A stretch of 9,652 nucleotides of DNA. Origin: Candidatus Rokuibacteriota bacterium. Its GTDB lineage: Bacteria > Methylomirabilota > Methylomirabilia > Rokubacteriales > CSP1-6. The notes below the pieces were generated by a model. That model saw only the letters and a list, made by a program, of their open reading frames with translations, had not been told where the DNA came from and did not search any database. The stretch lies in the NCBI GenBank assembly GCA_016201575.1, contig JACQCN010000176.1:1-9652 (forward strand), in the 5' to 3' direction. This document shows, one piece after another, positions 1-5,989 of this stretch. A program made the translations under genes and the position numbers. How positions within the stretch are numbered: position 1 is the first letter of the stretch; the number at the start of each line of letters is the position of its first letter.

Positions 1-92
1 GAGTTGGCCGCGTTGACGATCGCGTCGACCTCCCAGTCGGTGATGTCCCCCCGCTCGACGACGACGCTGGTTTGCTTGACCTTGACTTTCAT
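1..92 (-). CDS. Macro-domain protein, N-terminal part (runs off the window)
   Basis: The minus strand opens with ATG at 92-90 and stays open to the window edge, giving 30 complete codons. The peptide contains GDIT (residues 15-18) followed by DAIVNAANS. This is the signature start of macro domains that bind ADP-ribose and often hydrolyse O-acetyl-ADP-ribose or remove ADP-ribose from proteins. The Asn-Ala-Ala-Asn loop lines the ADP-ribose pocket in this family. The start lies 5 nt after the mazG stop on the same strand, so the two are probably co-transcribed, and no strong ribosome-binding site is visible beyond the end of mazG. The C-terminal remainder is not visible, so subfamily and activity cannot be decided. 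Confidence 0.85.
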   Translation of the reverse strand, partial: MKVKVKQTSVVVERGDITDWEVDAIVNAAN

Positions 93-97
93 CGGGG

Positions 98-904
98 TCA
101 CTCGCGTGAGCCGTACTCTCGAACCTTGGCGGCCTTCCACAGGCGCTCGAGCTCTTCGGGTGTCTGGGACGCGATGTCCTGCCCGCGCGCCGTCAGATCG
201 GCCTCCATGCCCGCGAAGCGGCGCCGGAACTTCTCGATCGTCCCCTGCAGCGCCTCCTCGGCGTCGATCTGGGACAGCCGCGCGACGTTGACCAGCGAGA
301 AGATGAGGTCCCCGAGCTCTTCCTGGAGGCGAGCCCGGTCGGCCCGCGCGATTGCGTCGTCCACCTCGTCCAGCTCCTCACGGACCTTGTGCAGCGCCGA
401 CGCCGCGTCCGGCCAGTCGAAGCGCACCCGCGCGGCCTTGGACTGGGTCCGCTGGGCGCGGAGCAGCGACGGCAGGCTCCGGGGCACGCCCTCCAGCACG
501 GACCGGGAACGCCCCTCGTCCAGAGCCTCGCGCTGCTTGATGGCTTCCCACTGCGTCAGCGCCGCGCGCGCGTCGTCGACCGCCGCGTCCCCGAACACGT
601 GCGGATGCCGGCGGACCATCTTCTCGGCGAGGTGCCGGAGCACGTCGGCCATCGTGTATTCGCCGGCCTCGGCGGCCATCTGCGCATGGAAGATCACCTG
701 GAAGAGGAGGTCGCCCAGCTCCTCCCGGACGGCATCGGGCGATCCCGACTCGATCGCCTCGATGACCTCGTAGGCCTCCTCGACGAGGAAGGGCTTCAGC
801 GAGGTCCGGGTCTGCTCGCGATCCCACGGGCAGCCGTCAGGGCTGCGCAAGCGGGCCATGATCTCGAGGAGCGACTCGAAGAGAACTCCGGGGGAGTCGG
901 TCAT
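98..904 (-). CDS. mazG: MazG nucleoside triphosphate pyrophosphohydrolase
   Basis: MazG hydrolyses (d)NTPs to NMP and pyrophosphate in the cytoplasm, cleaning non-canonical nucleotides and, in E. coli, modulating ppGpp-linked stress. From the ATG at 904 the protein is 268 aa, close to the 263 aa of E. coli MazG, and it has the tandem-domain layout. The first metal-binding set is VEEAYE (41-46) with EELGD (61-65); the second is REELDE (175-180) with EELGD (195-199). The conserved CPWDREQT stretch lies at 25-32. The frame extends upstream to 940, but those 12 extra residues look unlike the family, so 904 is preferred; a purine-rich AAGAGA sits just upstream. A TATAAT box at 934-929 lies about 25 nt before this start. 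It is followed 5 nt later by the macro-domain gene. Confidence 0.95.
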   Translation of the reverse strand: MTDSPGVLFESLLEIMARLRSPDGCPWDREQTRTSLKPFLVEEAYEVIEAIESGSPDAVREELGDLLFQVIFHAQMAAEAGEYTMADVLRHLAEKMVRRHPHVFGDAAVDDARAALTQWEAIKQREALDEGRSRSVLEGVPRSLPSLLRAQRTQSKAARVRFDWPDAASALHKVREELDEVDDAIARADRARLQEELGDLIFSLVNVARLSQIDAEEALQGTIEKFRRRFAGMEADLTARGQDIASQTPEELERLWKAAKVREYGSRE

Positions 905-928
905 GTGCGTCTCTTGAACAGATAACCG

Positions 929-934
929 ATTATA
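929..934 (-). promoter_or_regulatory. Candidate -10 box of the mazG promoter
   Basis: Read on the minus strand this is a perfect TATAAT, in an AT-rich island within very GC-rich DNA. Transcription would begin near 922, giving a leader of about 18 nt before the preferred mazG start at 904. No good -35 hexamer is present at 16-18 bp spacing, so the box alone carries the call. Confidence 0.4.
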
Positions 935-969
935 CATCAAGCATTTTCAGGTATGCTAGGCTCCCTTGT

Positions 970-1365
970 ATGGCGACCGAGTCGTCCGAGGAAGACTTCA
1001 AGGTCACCGATCGCCGGCGGCGTGCCGATGAGGCCGAGATGCGCCCCGAACCCGCTCCGCGCCGGTCGACCGAGCCGCCCCCGCCCGCTCAGCCGCCGCG
1101 GGAGCTCGATCCCGCGCACAGCCTCGCCGGCCTCTTCGTCATGTTCGCCAGCTCGGCCCTGATTGCCCTCGGCGAGTCACCGGATCCGCTGACCGGCCTT
1201 GTCCAGAAGGATCTCGCCCAGGCGAGCGAGGCCATCGACGTCCTGACGCTCCTGCGGGAGAAGACCGAAGGACACCGGACGCCGGAGGAAAGCGAACTCC
1301 TCGAGCAGATCCTCTACGATCTGCAGCTCCGGTTCGTGCGGGCTACCGGGCAGCCGTCCGGATAA
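970..1365 (+). CDS. DUF1844 family protein
   Basis: This small soluble protein of 131 aa has no known biochemical role. The N-terminus has FKVTDRRR (10-17), a recurrent start in DUF1844 proteins, then a proline- and arginine-rich linker (about 25-45). The conserved core runs from about residue 50: LAGLFVMFASSALIALGE (52-69), then PDPLTG (71-76), AIDVLTLLREKTEG (88-101) and LLEQILYDLQLRFV (110-123). These match the family pattern of an Ala/Ser-rich helix, a PDP-TG turn and a helix ending in LRFV. No Shine-Dalgarno sequence precedes the ATG. TATGCT at 952-957 could be a -10 box and would give a leader of only a few nucleotides, but no -35 is evident. The last 23 bp overlap the 3' end of the opposite-strand gene ending at 1343. 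Confidence 0.85.
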   Translation: MATESSEEDFKVTDRRRRADEAEMRPEPAPRRSTEPPPPAQPPRELDPAHSLAGLFVMFASSALIALGESPDPLTGLVQKDLAQASEAIDVLTLLREKTEGHRTPEESELLEQILYDLQLRFVRATGQPSG

Positions 1366-2002
1366 CAAGCCGGCCCTCCTCGACGGTCACGCTCTGCACC
1401 ACCGCCGGCACCTGCCAGCGGAGCGCCCTCTGGCCGGCCTGCCCGAGCATGAGCGTCAGCACCCACGCGCCGATCGGCTGAGTCCCCAGGGCGAACTCGT
1501 TCACGTCGAGCTGGCCGTACTCCCGCTCGCGCCGGACGGTTCCGCGCTCGATCTTGAGCCGGCCGCGGACGCGGACCCAGACGGGCTGATCCACCCGGCT
1601 CTTGGGCAAGTACGGGGCGATCGGCGCGAACGGGATTCCCTGCATCAGGTTACGGAGCAGCGTCTTGCCGCGGAACTCGATCGTGTTGTCCGGCAGGAGG
1701 GAGACCGACAGGGGGGCGAACTGCAGATCGGCGGCGTCGATCAGGTGCCGTGACAGGAATGCGTTCAGCTCGCGCTCGGTGAAGACGATCGGGTCGACCC
1801 GGCTCGACCGCTGGCCATCGCGCAGCACCAGCTCGTAGAGCTTCTGCTGGGCCCGGTACCCGTCGGCGGTGGTGAACGGCTTGATCTGCACCTCGGGTTC
1901 GTCGAAGATGTTGGCCGAGAAGAAGACCGCTCCGGCGGCTGCGACCCCGAAGATCACGATGAGCAAAATGACCAGGAGGCAGCCGACACAGCCGAGGCGC
2001 AT
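1343..2002 (-). CDS. Membrane-anchored protein of unknown function
   Basis: I do not recognise a family. The 219-aa product starts with a single strongly hydrophobic segment (about 8-29: LLVILLIVIFGVAAAGAVFF within it), preceded by one Arg, which suggests an N-terminal signal anchor with the rest outside the membrane. The ectodomain is rich in beta-forming stretches such as VWVRVRGRLKIERG (141-154) and VTVEEGRLVIR (205-215), with FTERELNAFLSRHL at 74-87. Cys5 and Cys8 lie at the membrane boundary, but there is no convincing lipobox. The frame is open further upstream to 2215, but the hydrophobic start at 2002 is the sensible N-terminus. No clear ribosome-binding site precedes it, and the candidate promoter predicts a leaderless mRNA. 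It is divergent from the heat-shock cluster and converges with the DUF1844 gene. Confidence 0.75.
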   Translation of the reverse strand: MRLGCVGCLLVILLIVIFGVAAAGAVFFSANIFDEPEVQIKPFTTADGYRAQQKLYELVLRDGQRSSRVDPIVFTERELNAFLSRHLIDAADLQFAPLSVSLLPDNTIEFRGKTLLRNLMQGIPFAPIAPYLPKSRVDQPVWVRVRGRLKIERGTVRREREYGQLDVNEFALGTQPIGAWVLTLMLGQAGQRALRWQVPAVVQSVTVEEGRLVIRTAAR

Positions 2003-2008
2003 GGTGGC

Positions 2009-2038
2009 ACCGTAGCACCGCGAGTTTTCCAGCGTCAA
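2009..2038 (-). promoter_or_regulatory. Candidate promoter of the membrane protein gene
   Basis: On the minus strand, TTGACG (2038-2033) and TACGGT (2014-2009) are separated by 18 bp. The -35 matches the sigma-70 consensus at 5 of 6 positions; the -10 keeps the key T-A-...-T positions. A start point 7 nt past the -10 falls at the ATG at 2002, so the mRNA could be leaderless. This agrees with the lack of a good ribosome-binding site. Confidence 0.35.
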
Positions 2039-2120
2039 CAAATACGCCGGCGTTACTACTACTTTCGTCCCCCTGCCGGTCACCCAGCCCGACCCGAGGA
2101 ACCGCACGTCGGCCAGGTGA

Positions 2121-2141
2121 CTTGACATATGACAACTCATG
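2121..2141 (+). promoter_or_regulatory. HAIR-like operator, probable HspR binding site
   Basis: CTTGACA (2121-2127), a 7-nt spacer, and ACTCATG (2135-2141). The HAIR consensus known from actinobacterial HspR targets is CTTGAGT-N7-ACTCAAG. The left arm matches 5 of 7 positions and the right arm 6 of 7, with the exact spacer length. The left arm contains the TTGACA -35 hexamer of the hsp20 promoter, so binding would block RNA polymerase. An HspR-type regulator is encoded in the same cluster at 5569-5958. Binding is inferred; the sequence match is seen directly. Confidence 0.65.
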
Positions 2142-2150
2142 GGATATATA
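2122..2150 (+). promoter_or_regulatory. Sigma-70 type promoter of the hsp20-dnaK cluster
   Basis: TTGACA (2122-2127) is a perfect -35, and TATATA (2145-2150), 17 bp on, is a 5-of-6 match to the -10; TATACT at 2147-2152 is an alternative. Transcription would start near 2157, leaving a leader of about 58 nt. A sigma-32 type promoter (CTTGAA with a C-rich -10) is a poorer fit, because no CCCCAT-like box lies at the right distance. Confidence 0.75.
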
Positions 2151-2200
2151 CTTAACAGACTTAGATCCAAGATGGATGAGAGGAGCCGGCTCAGCAAAGC

Positions 2201-2206
2201 AGGAGG
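2201..2206 (+). promoter_or_regulatory. Ribosome-binding site of hsp20
   Basis: AGGAGG is a perfect anti-Shine-Dalgarno match 8 nt before the ATG at 2215. It decides this start over the in-frame TTG upstream at 2122, which would lie inside the promoter. Confidence 0.85.
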
Positions 2207-2214
2207 ACCAGACA

Positions 2215-2688
2215 ATGGCAGTGGAGCGATGGCGTCCGTTTGGGTCAGTATCCCGCTGGGAACCGATGGGAGGCCTCACCGACATCCAGAGCGAGATGAA
2301 CGGCCTGTTCGACTCTTTCTTCGGTCGTTCGACCGGCGACAGCGCGATGACCGAACGGGTCTGGGCGCCGGCGGTCGACGTGTACGAGACCAAGGACGAC
2401 CTGGTCGTTTCCTGCGACATCCCGGGTGTCCGCGAGAAGGAAGTGTCGGTCTCCATCACCGGTGAAATGCTGACGGTGAAGGGCGAGCGGAAGCCCGCGG
2501 CCGAGGCCCAGGACGAGAGCGACCACCATCTGGAGCGCTGGTACGGGAAGTTCGAGCGCCACCTCAGGCTGCCGATCCCCGTCCAGGCCGACAAGGTCAA
2601 GGCCACGTACCGCGACGGCGTGCTCGATATCAAGCTGCCCAAGGCCGAGGGGATCAAGCCGAGGGAGATCAAGATCGACCTGCCGTGA
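2215..2688 (+). CDS. Small heat-shock protein, Hsp20/alpha-crystallin family
   Basis: This ATP-independent cytoplasmic holdase binds partly unfolded proteins and hands them to DnaK. The 157-aa product has a short N-terminal arm with aromatic residues (WRPF at 6-9; LFDSFF at 31-36), used in oligomer formation and substrate binding. The alpha-crystallin domain spans about 50-142, with [11 protein letters not shown] (110-120) and the conserved [10 protein letters not shown] stretch (134-143). It ends in a C-terminal I-x-I motif, IKI at 152-154, which docks on neighbouring dimers. Length and motif order are typical of class A bacterial sHsps. It is the first gene of the plus-strand chaperone cluster and is directly under the promoter and HAIR-like operator; dnaK begins 94 nt downstream. 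Confidence 0.95.
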   Translation: MAVERWRPFGSVSRWEPMGGLTDIQSEMNGLFDSFFGRSTGDSAMTERVWAPAVDVYETKDDLVVSCDIPGVREKEVSVSITGEMLTVKGERKPAAEAQDESDHHLERWYGKFERHLRLPIPVQADKVKATYRDGVLDIKLPKAEGIKPREIKIDLP

Positions 2689-2706
2689 GACGGCGCGCGT
2701 GCAGGG

Positions 2707-2746
2707 CGGCCCGGGGCCGCGCCGATGGACGTGCCGCCCCGGGCCG
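2707..2746 (+). other. Stem-loop between hsp20 and dnaK
   Basis: CGGCCCGGGGC (2707-2717) and GCCCCGGGCCG (2736-2746) form a perfect 11-bp inverted repeat around an 18-nt loop. No T-run follows, so it is not a classical intrinsic terminator. Because no separate dnaK promoter is visible in the 94-nt gap, the hairpin may partly attenuate transcription into dnaK or set differential stability of hsp20 and dnaK mRNA. The function is inferred. Confidence 0.6.
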
Positions 2747-2782
2747 AAGGTTCACAACAGGACGAAAAGGGAGAACATCGAC

Positions 2783-4693
2783 ATGGCGAAGGTAATCGGT
2801 ATCGACCTCGGAACGACGAACTCCGTGGTCGCGATCGTCGAGGGCGGAGACCCGGTCGTCATTGCCAACCAGGAGGGCAGCCGGCTGACCCCGTCGGTGG
2901 TCGGCTTCACGAAGGACGGGGAGATCCTGGTCGGTCAGGTGGCGAAGCGCCAGGCGATCACCAACCCCGAGAACACGGTCTTCTCGATCAAGCGGTTCAT
3001 GGGGCGGCGCTACGACGAAGTGCTCCAAGAGATCAAGCTTGTCCCCTACAAAGTCGTCAAGGCCGATAACGGGGACGCCCGTGTCGAGGTTCGCGGCAAG
3101 GTGTACTCGCCGCCGGAGGTGTCGGCGATGACCCTCCGGAAGCTGAAGGAGGCGGCCGAGGCCTACCTCGGCGAGAAGGTCACCCAGGCCGTGATCACCG
3201 TGCCCGCCTACTTCAACGACAGCCAGCGGCAGGCCACCAAGGACGCCGGACGGATCGCGGGCCTCGAGGTGCTCCGGATCATCAACGAGCCCACGGCGGC
3301 CTCGCTCGCCTACGGCATGGACAAGAAGAAGGAGGAGACGATCGTCGTCTACGACCTCGGCGGCGGGACCTTCGACATCTCCATCCTGGAGATCGGCGAG
3401 GGCGTGTTCGAGGTCAAGGCCACCAACGGCGACACGCACCTCGGCGGCGACGACTTCGACCAGAAAATCATCGACTGGATCGCCGAGGAGTTCAAGCGCG
3501 AGAACGGAATCGACCTCGGCAAGGATCGGATGGCCCTGCAGCGGCTGAAGGAAGCGGCCGAGAAGGCCAAGTGCGAGCTGTCGACCACGCTGCAGACCGA
3601 GATCAACCTGCCCTTCATCACCGCCGACGCGAGCGGCCCCAAGCATCTCGTGATGACGCTGACGCGGGCCAAGCTCGAACAACTCGTGACCGACCTGATC
3701 GAACGCACGCTCGCGCCCTGCCGCCAGGCGATGAAGGACGCCGGGTTCACCCCGAAGGACATCCAGGAGGTGATCCTGGTCGGCGGCCAGACGCGGATGC
3801 CCAAGGTCCAGGAGGCCGTGAAGCAGCTCTTCGGGCGCGAGCCCCACAAGGGCGTGAACCCGGACGAGGTGGTGGCGGTGGGCGCGGCGGTGCAGGCCGC
3901 GGTGCTGACCGGCGAGGTCAAGGACCTCCTGCTCCTCGACGTGACGCCGCTGTCCCTCGGCATCGAGACCCTGGGCGGCGTGATGACCCCGCTGATCCCG
4001 CGCAACACCACGATCCCGACGAAGAAGAGCGAGACCTTCACCACGGCCGCGGACAACCAGACCTCGGTCGAGGTGCACGTGCTCCAGGGCGAGCGCCCGA
4101 TGGCGCGGGACAACCGGACGCTGGGCAAGTTCCACCTGGTGGGCATCCCGCCGGCGCCCCGCGGCGTGCCGCAGGTCGAAGTGACCTTCGACATCGACGC
4201 CAACGGCATCCTCAACGTGTCGGCCAAGGACAACGCGACCGGCAAGCAGCAGGCGATCACGATCACGGCGTCGTCGACCCTGACCAAGGAGGAGATCGAC
4301 CGGATGGTGAAGGAGGCCGACGCCCACTCGGCCGAGGACACCCGGCGCAAGCAGGAGATCGAGATCCGGAACCAGGCGGACTCGCTCGTGTACTCCACGG
4401 AGCGCACGCTGTCCGAGCACGGCGGCAAGCTCGCGGAGAGCGATCGCAAGGCGGTCGAGGATGCGCTGGCCGAGGCGCGGGAGGCGCTGAAGGGCGAGGA
4501 CTACGACCGCATCACGCGCGCGCAGGAGAGCCTGACGCGCGCCTCCCACAAGCTCGCCGAGGTGATGTACCGCGCGGCGCAGGCCCAGTCCCAGCCCGGG
4601 CCGGCGCCGGGAGGCGACGGCGGCCCCCGTCCCGGACCCAAGGAGGGGGAGGTGGTCGACGCCGAGTTCGAGGACCTGGGCGAGAAGAAGTAA
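2783..4693 (+). CDS. dnaK: Molecular chaperone DnaK (Hsp70)
   Basis: DnaK is the ATP-driven cytoplasmic Hsp70 that binds exposed hydrophobic segments and works with a J-protein and GrpE. At 636 aa it is full length. The ATPase domain shows GIDLGTTNS (6-14), [16 protein letters not shown] (141-156), YDLGGGTFD (190-198; Thr196 is the position that autophosphorylates in E. coli) and [10 protein letters not shown] (331-340). The hydrophobic interdomain linker is LLLLDVTPL (382-390). The substrate domain follows to about 500, then the helical lid. The C-terminal tail is rich in Gly and Pro and ends in [10 protein letters not shown] (623-632), close to the bacterial consensus. The ATG at 2783 is supported by AAGGGAG 9 nt upstream; an in-frame GTG at 2699 would add 28 residues foreign to the family. 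In actinobacteria DnaK is also the co-repressor of HspR, whose homologue lies two genes on. Confidence 0.98.
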   Translation: MAKVIGIDLGTTNSVVAIVEGGDPVVIANQEGSRLTPSVVGFTKDGEILVGQVAKRQAITNPENTVFSIKRFMGRRYDEVLQEIKLVPYKVVKADNGDARVEVRGKVYSPPEVSAMTLRKLKEAAEAYLGEKVTQAVITVPAYFNDSQRQATKDAGRIAGLEVLRIINEPTAASLAYGMDKKKEETIVVYDLGGGTFDISILEIGEGVFEVKATNGDTHLGGDDFDQKIIDWIAEEFKRENGIDLGKDRMALQRLKEAAEKAKCELSTTLQTEINLPFITADASGPKHLVMTLTRAKLEQLVTDLIERTLAPCRQAMKDAGFTPKDIQEVILVGGQTRMPKVQEAVKQLFGREPHKGVNPDEVVAVGAAVQAAVLTGEVKDLLLLDVTPLSLGIETLGGVMTPLIPRNTTIPTKKSETFTTAADNQTSVEVHVLQGERPMARDNRTLGKFHLVGIPPAPRGVPQVEVTFDIDANGILNVSAKDNATGKQQAITITASSTLTKEEIDRMVKEADAHSAEDTRRKQEIEIRNQADSLVYSTERTLSEHGGKLAESDRKAVEDALAEAREALKGEDYDRITRAQESLTRASHKLAEVMYRAAQAQSQPGPAPGGDGGPRPGPKEGEVVDAEFEDLGEKK

Positions 4694-4702
4694 GGGCTGA
4701 TC

Positions 4703-5572
4703 ATGCGGCGGGACTACTACGCGGTGCTCGGCACCGCGGTCACGGCGGACCTCCGCGAGATCCGGCGCGCCTACCGCGTGCTGGCGCGGCGCTACTCGCC
4801 GGACGTCAACTTCTGGGACGCTGAGGCGCGGGCGCTCTTCGACGAGATATCGGAGGCGTACCGCGTCCTCAGCGATCCCGGCGCCCGCTCGCTCTACGAC
4901 CGCTTCGGCCACGCCGTCACGGACGGCGAGGCGCTCGGCGCCGGCCGTCGCGGCGACGATCTCCACGTGGCGGTCTCGCTGGCCTTCGACGAGGCCGTCC
5001 GCGGCACGACCCTGACCATGGACCTGACCCGGTTCTCGCCGTGCGCCGCGTGCGGCGGGGCCGGCTGCGACGACTGTCGCGGCCGGGGGATCCGGCCCGC
5101 CACCGAGCCGGTCACGGTGCCGATCCCGGCCGGGGTGGACACGGGGACCCAGGTGCGCATCGCCGGGCAGGGGCATGCCGGGCCGTTCGGCGGCCCCCGC
5201 GGCGACCTGATCGTGAGCACCCGGGTGAGCCCGCACCCGTTCTTCGTCCGGAAGGGCGACAACCTGCACTGTGAGGTGCCGGTGACGCTGGCCGAGGCGA
5301 TCCTCGGCGCGCGGATCCAGGTGCCGACGCTCGACGGCGAGGCCGTGGTCGTGATCCCGCCGGGCACGCCGGGCGGGCGGGCGTTCCGGCTGCGCGGCCG
5401 CGGCGTGGCGCACGTCTTCGGCGAGGGCCGCGGCGACCTGTACGTGACGGTTCAGGTCGCGATCCCGACGGGGCTCGACGCCCGGACGCAGGAGATGGTC
5501 CGCGAGCTCGACCGCGTGCTGGCCTTGGATCCGCGCGCGGCGCTCCGCACGTGCTTCGAGGGCCGGATATGA
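4703..5572 (+). CDS. dnaJ: Divergent DnaJ-like J-domain co-chaperone
   Basis: J-proteins deliver substrates to DnaK and trigger its ATPase. This 289-aa protein is shorter than classical DnaJ (about 375 aa). The J domain covers about 4-69 (DYYAVLG at 4-10; EISEAYRVLSDP at 48-59; YDRFG at 65-69). The normally invariant HPD is SPD at 32-34 (codons tcg-ccg-gac), which would be expected to weaken DnaK activation. The Gly/Phe-rich linker is nearly absent. The zinc region is reduced to two CxxC pairs, Cys114/117 and Cys122/125, separated by four residues, instead of four CxxCxGxG repeats, so it can hold one zinc at most. The C-terminal peptide-binding beta domains are present (about 135-265), with DLIVSTRVSPHPFF (168-181) and GDLYVTVQVAIP (244-255). 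It starts 9 nt after the dnaK stop behind an AAGGG site, and its stop overlaps the hspR start (ATGA). Confidence 0.9.
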   Translation: MRRDYYAVLGTAVTADLREIRRAYRVLARRYSPDVNFWDAEARALFDEISEAYRVLSDPGARSLYDRFGHAVTDGEALGAGRRGDDLHVAVSLAFDEAVRGTTLTMDLTRFSPCAACGGAGCDDCRGRGIRPATEPVTVPIPAGVDTGTQVRIAGQGHAGPFGGPRGDLIVSTRVSPHPFFVRKGDNLHCEVPVTLAEAILGARIQVPTLDGEAVVVIPPGTPGGRAFRLRGRGVAHVFGEGRGDLYVTVQVAIPTGLDARTQEMVRELDRVLALDPRAALRTCFEGRI

Positions 5573-5958
5573 CGGATCGCGGCAAGCCGCTCTACATGAT
5601 CGGCGTCGTCGCCGACATGGTGAAGGTGCACCCCCAGACGCTCCGGTTCTACGAGAAGAAGGGGCTCATCCACCCGAGCCGCACCGAGGGCCGGACGCGC
5701 ATGTACTCGGCGGAGGACGTCGAGGAGATCTCGCGGGTGCTGCGCCTGTCGCGGGACCTCGGGGTGAATCTCGCCGGCGTGGAGATCATCATAAAAATGC
5801 GGCGGCGGATGCTCGAGATGCAGAAGCAGATCGAAAACTTGCTGGAGTTGGTGCGCGAGGAGGGCGGCGGGACGCGCCGCGCGGGCGGGGAGCGCCAGCC
5901 GCGCGAGGCGCTCGTACGAGCGGCCACCGGACAGCTCCGGCCCGTCGACCTGTTCTAG
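5569..5958 (+). CDS. hspR: HspR-type MerR-family heat-shock repressor
   Basis: HspR represses chaperone genes by binding HAIR inverted repeats. The 129-aa product begins with a MerR winged helix-turn-helix: MIGVVADMVKVHPQTLRFYE (10-29), then GLI and the wing PSRTEGRTRMYS (36-47). The HPQTLR-(Y)E, SRT-GR-R-YS and GVNLAG (65-70) motifs are those of HspR rather than metal-sensing MerR proteins. It has no cysteines, so metal or redox sensing is unlikely. A coiled-coil dimer helix runs about 71-97, followed by a basic, Gly-rich tail. The ATG overlaps the dnaJ stop (ATGA) and has GAGGG 6 nt upstream, so translation is likely coupled. An in-frame GTG at 5551 is a less likely start. In Streptomyces, HspR controls the dnaK operon, clpB and lon, which matches the neighbours here. 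Confidence 0.9.
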   Translation: MTDRGKPLYMIGVVADMVKVHPQTLRFYEKKGLIHPSRTEGRTRMYSAEDVEEISRVLRLSRDLGVNLAGVEIIIKMRRRMLEMQKQIENLLELVREEGGGTRRAGGERQPREALVRAATGQLRPVDLF

Positions 5959-5970
5959 AAAGAAGGACTC

Positions 5971-5979
5971 GGAGGAAGG
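5971..5979 (+). promoter_or_regulatory. Ribosome-binding site of lon
   Basis: GGAGGAAGG sits 10 nt before the ATG at 5990, in the 31-nt gap after hspR. No promoter or HAIR-like repeat is visible in this gap, so lon is most likely read through from upstream. Confidence 0.7.
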
Positions 5980-5989
5980 ACGGAATTCA

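Larger units (their letters stand above)
2003..2214. other. Divergent intergenic region with promoters facing both ways
   Basis: These 212 bp separate the minus-strand membrane protein gene from hsp20. The left part carries a candidate minus-strand promoter (2009-2038). The right part is an AT-rich island (2121-2170) with the hsp20 promoter and HAIR-like operator, followed by a leader of about 58 nt. I see no small gene or RNA in it. Confidence 0.6.

Noticed and set aside
72..925. Plus-strand open frames of 150-230 codons opposite mazG
   Set aside because: They are shadows of mazG, with Ser/Arg-rich composition and no ribosome-binding site or known motif.
2121..2150. Sigma-32 heat-shock promoter for hsp20
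   Set aside because: CTTGAC resembles the -35 half, but no CCCCAT-like -10 lies 13-15 bp on, while a near-consensus sigma-70 -10 sits at the ideal 17-bp spacing.
2003..2214. CIRCE element (HrcA operator) upstream of hsp20
   Set aside because: No TTAGCACTC-N9-GAGTGCTAA repeat or close variant is present; the repeat that is there fits HAIR instead.
2669..5413. A 914-codon open frame on the minus strand across dnaK and the dnaJ-like gene
   Set aside because: It is antisense to two clear genes, has low-complexity Arg/His/Leu/Val composition and no recognisable motif. Long antisense frames opposite GC-rich hsp70 genes are a known artefact of codon bias.
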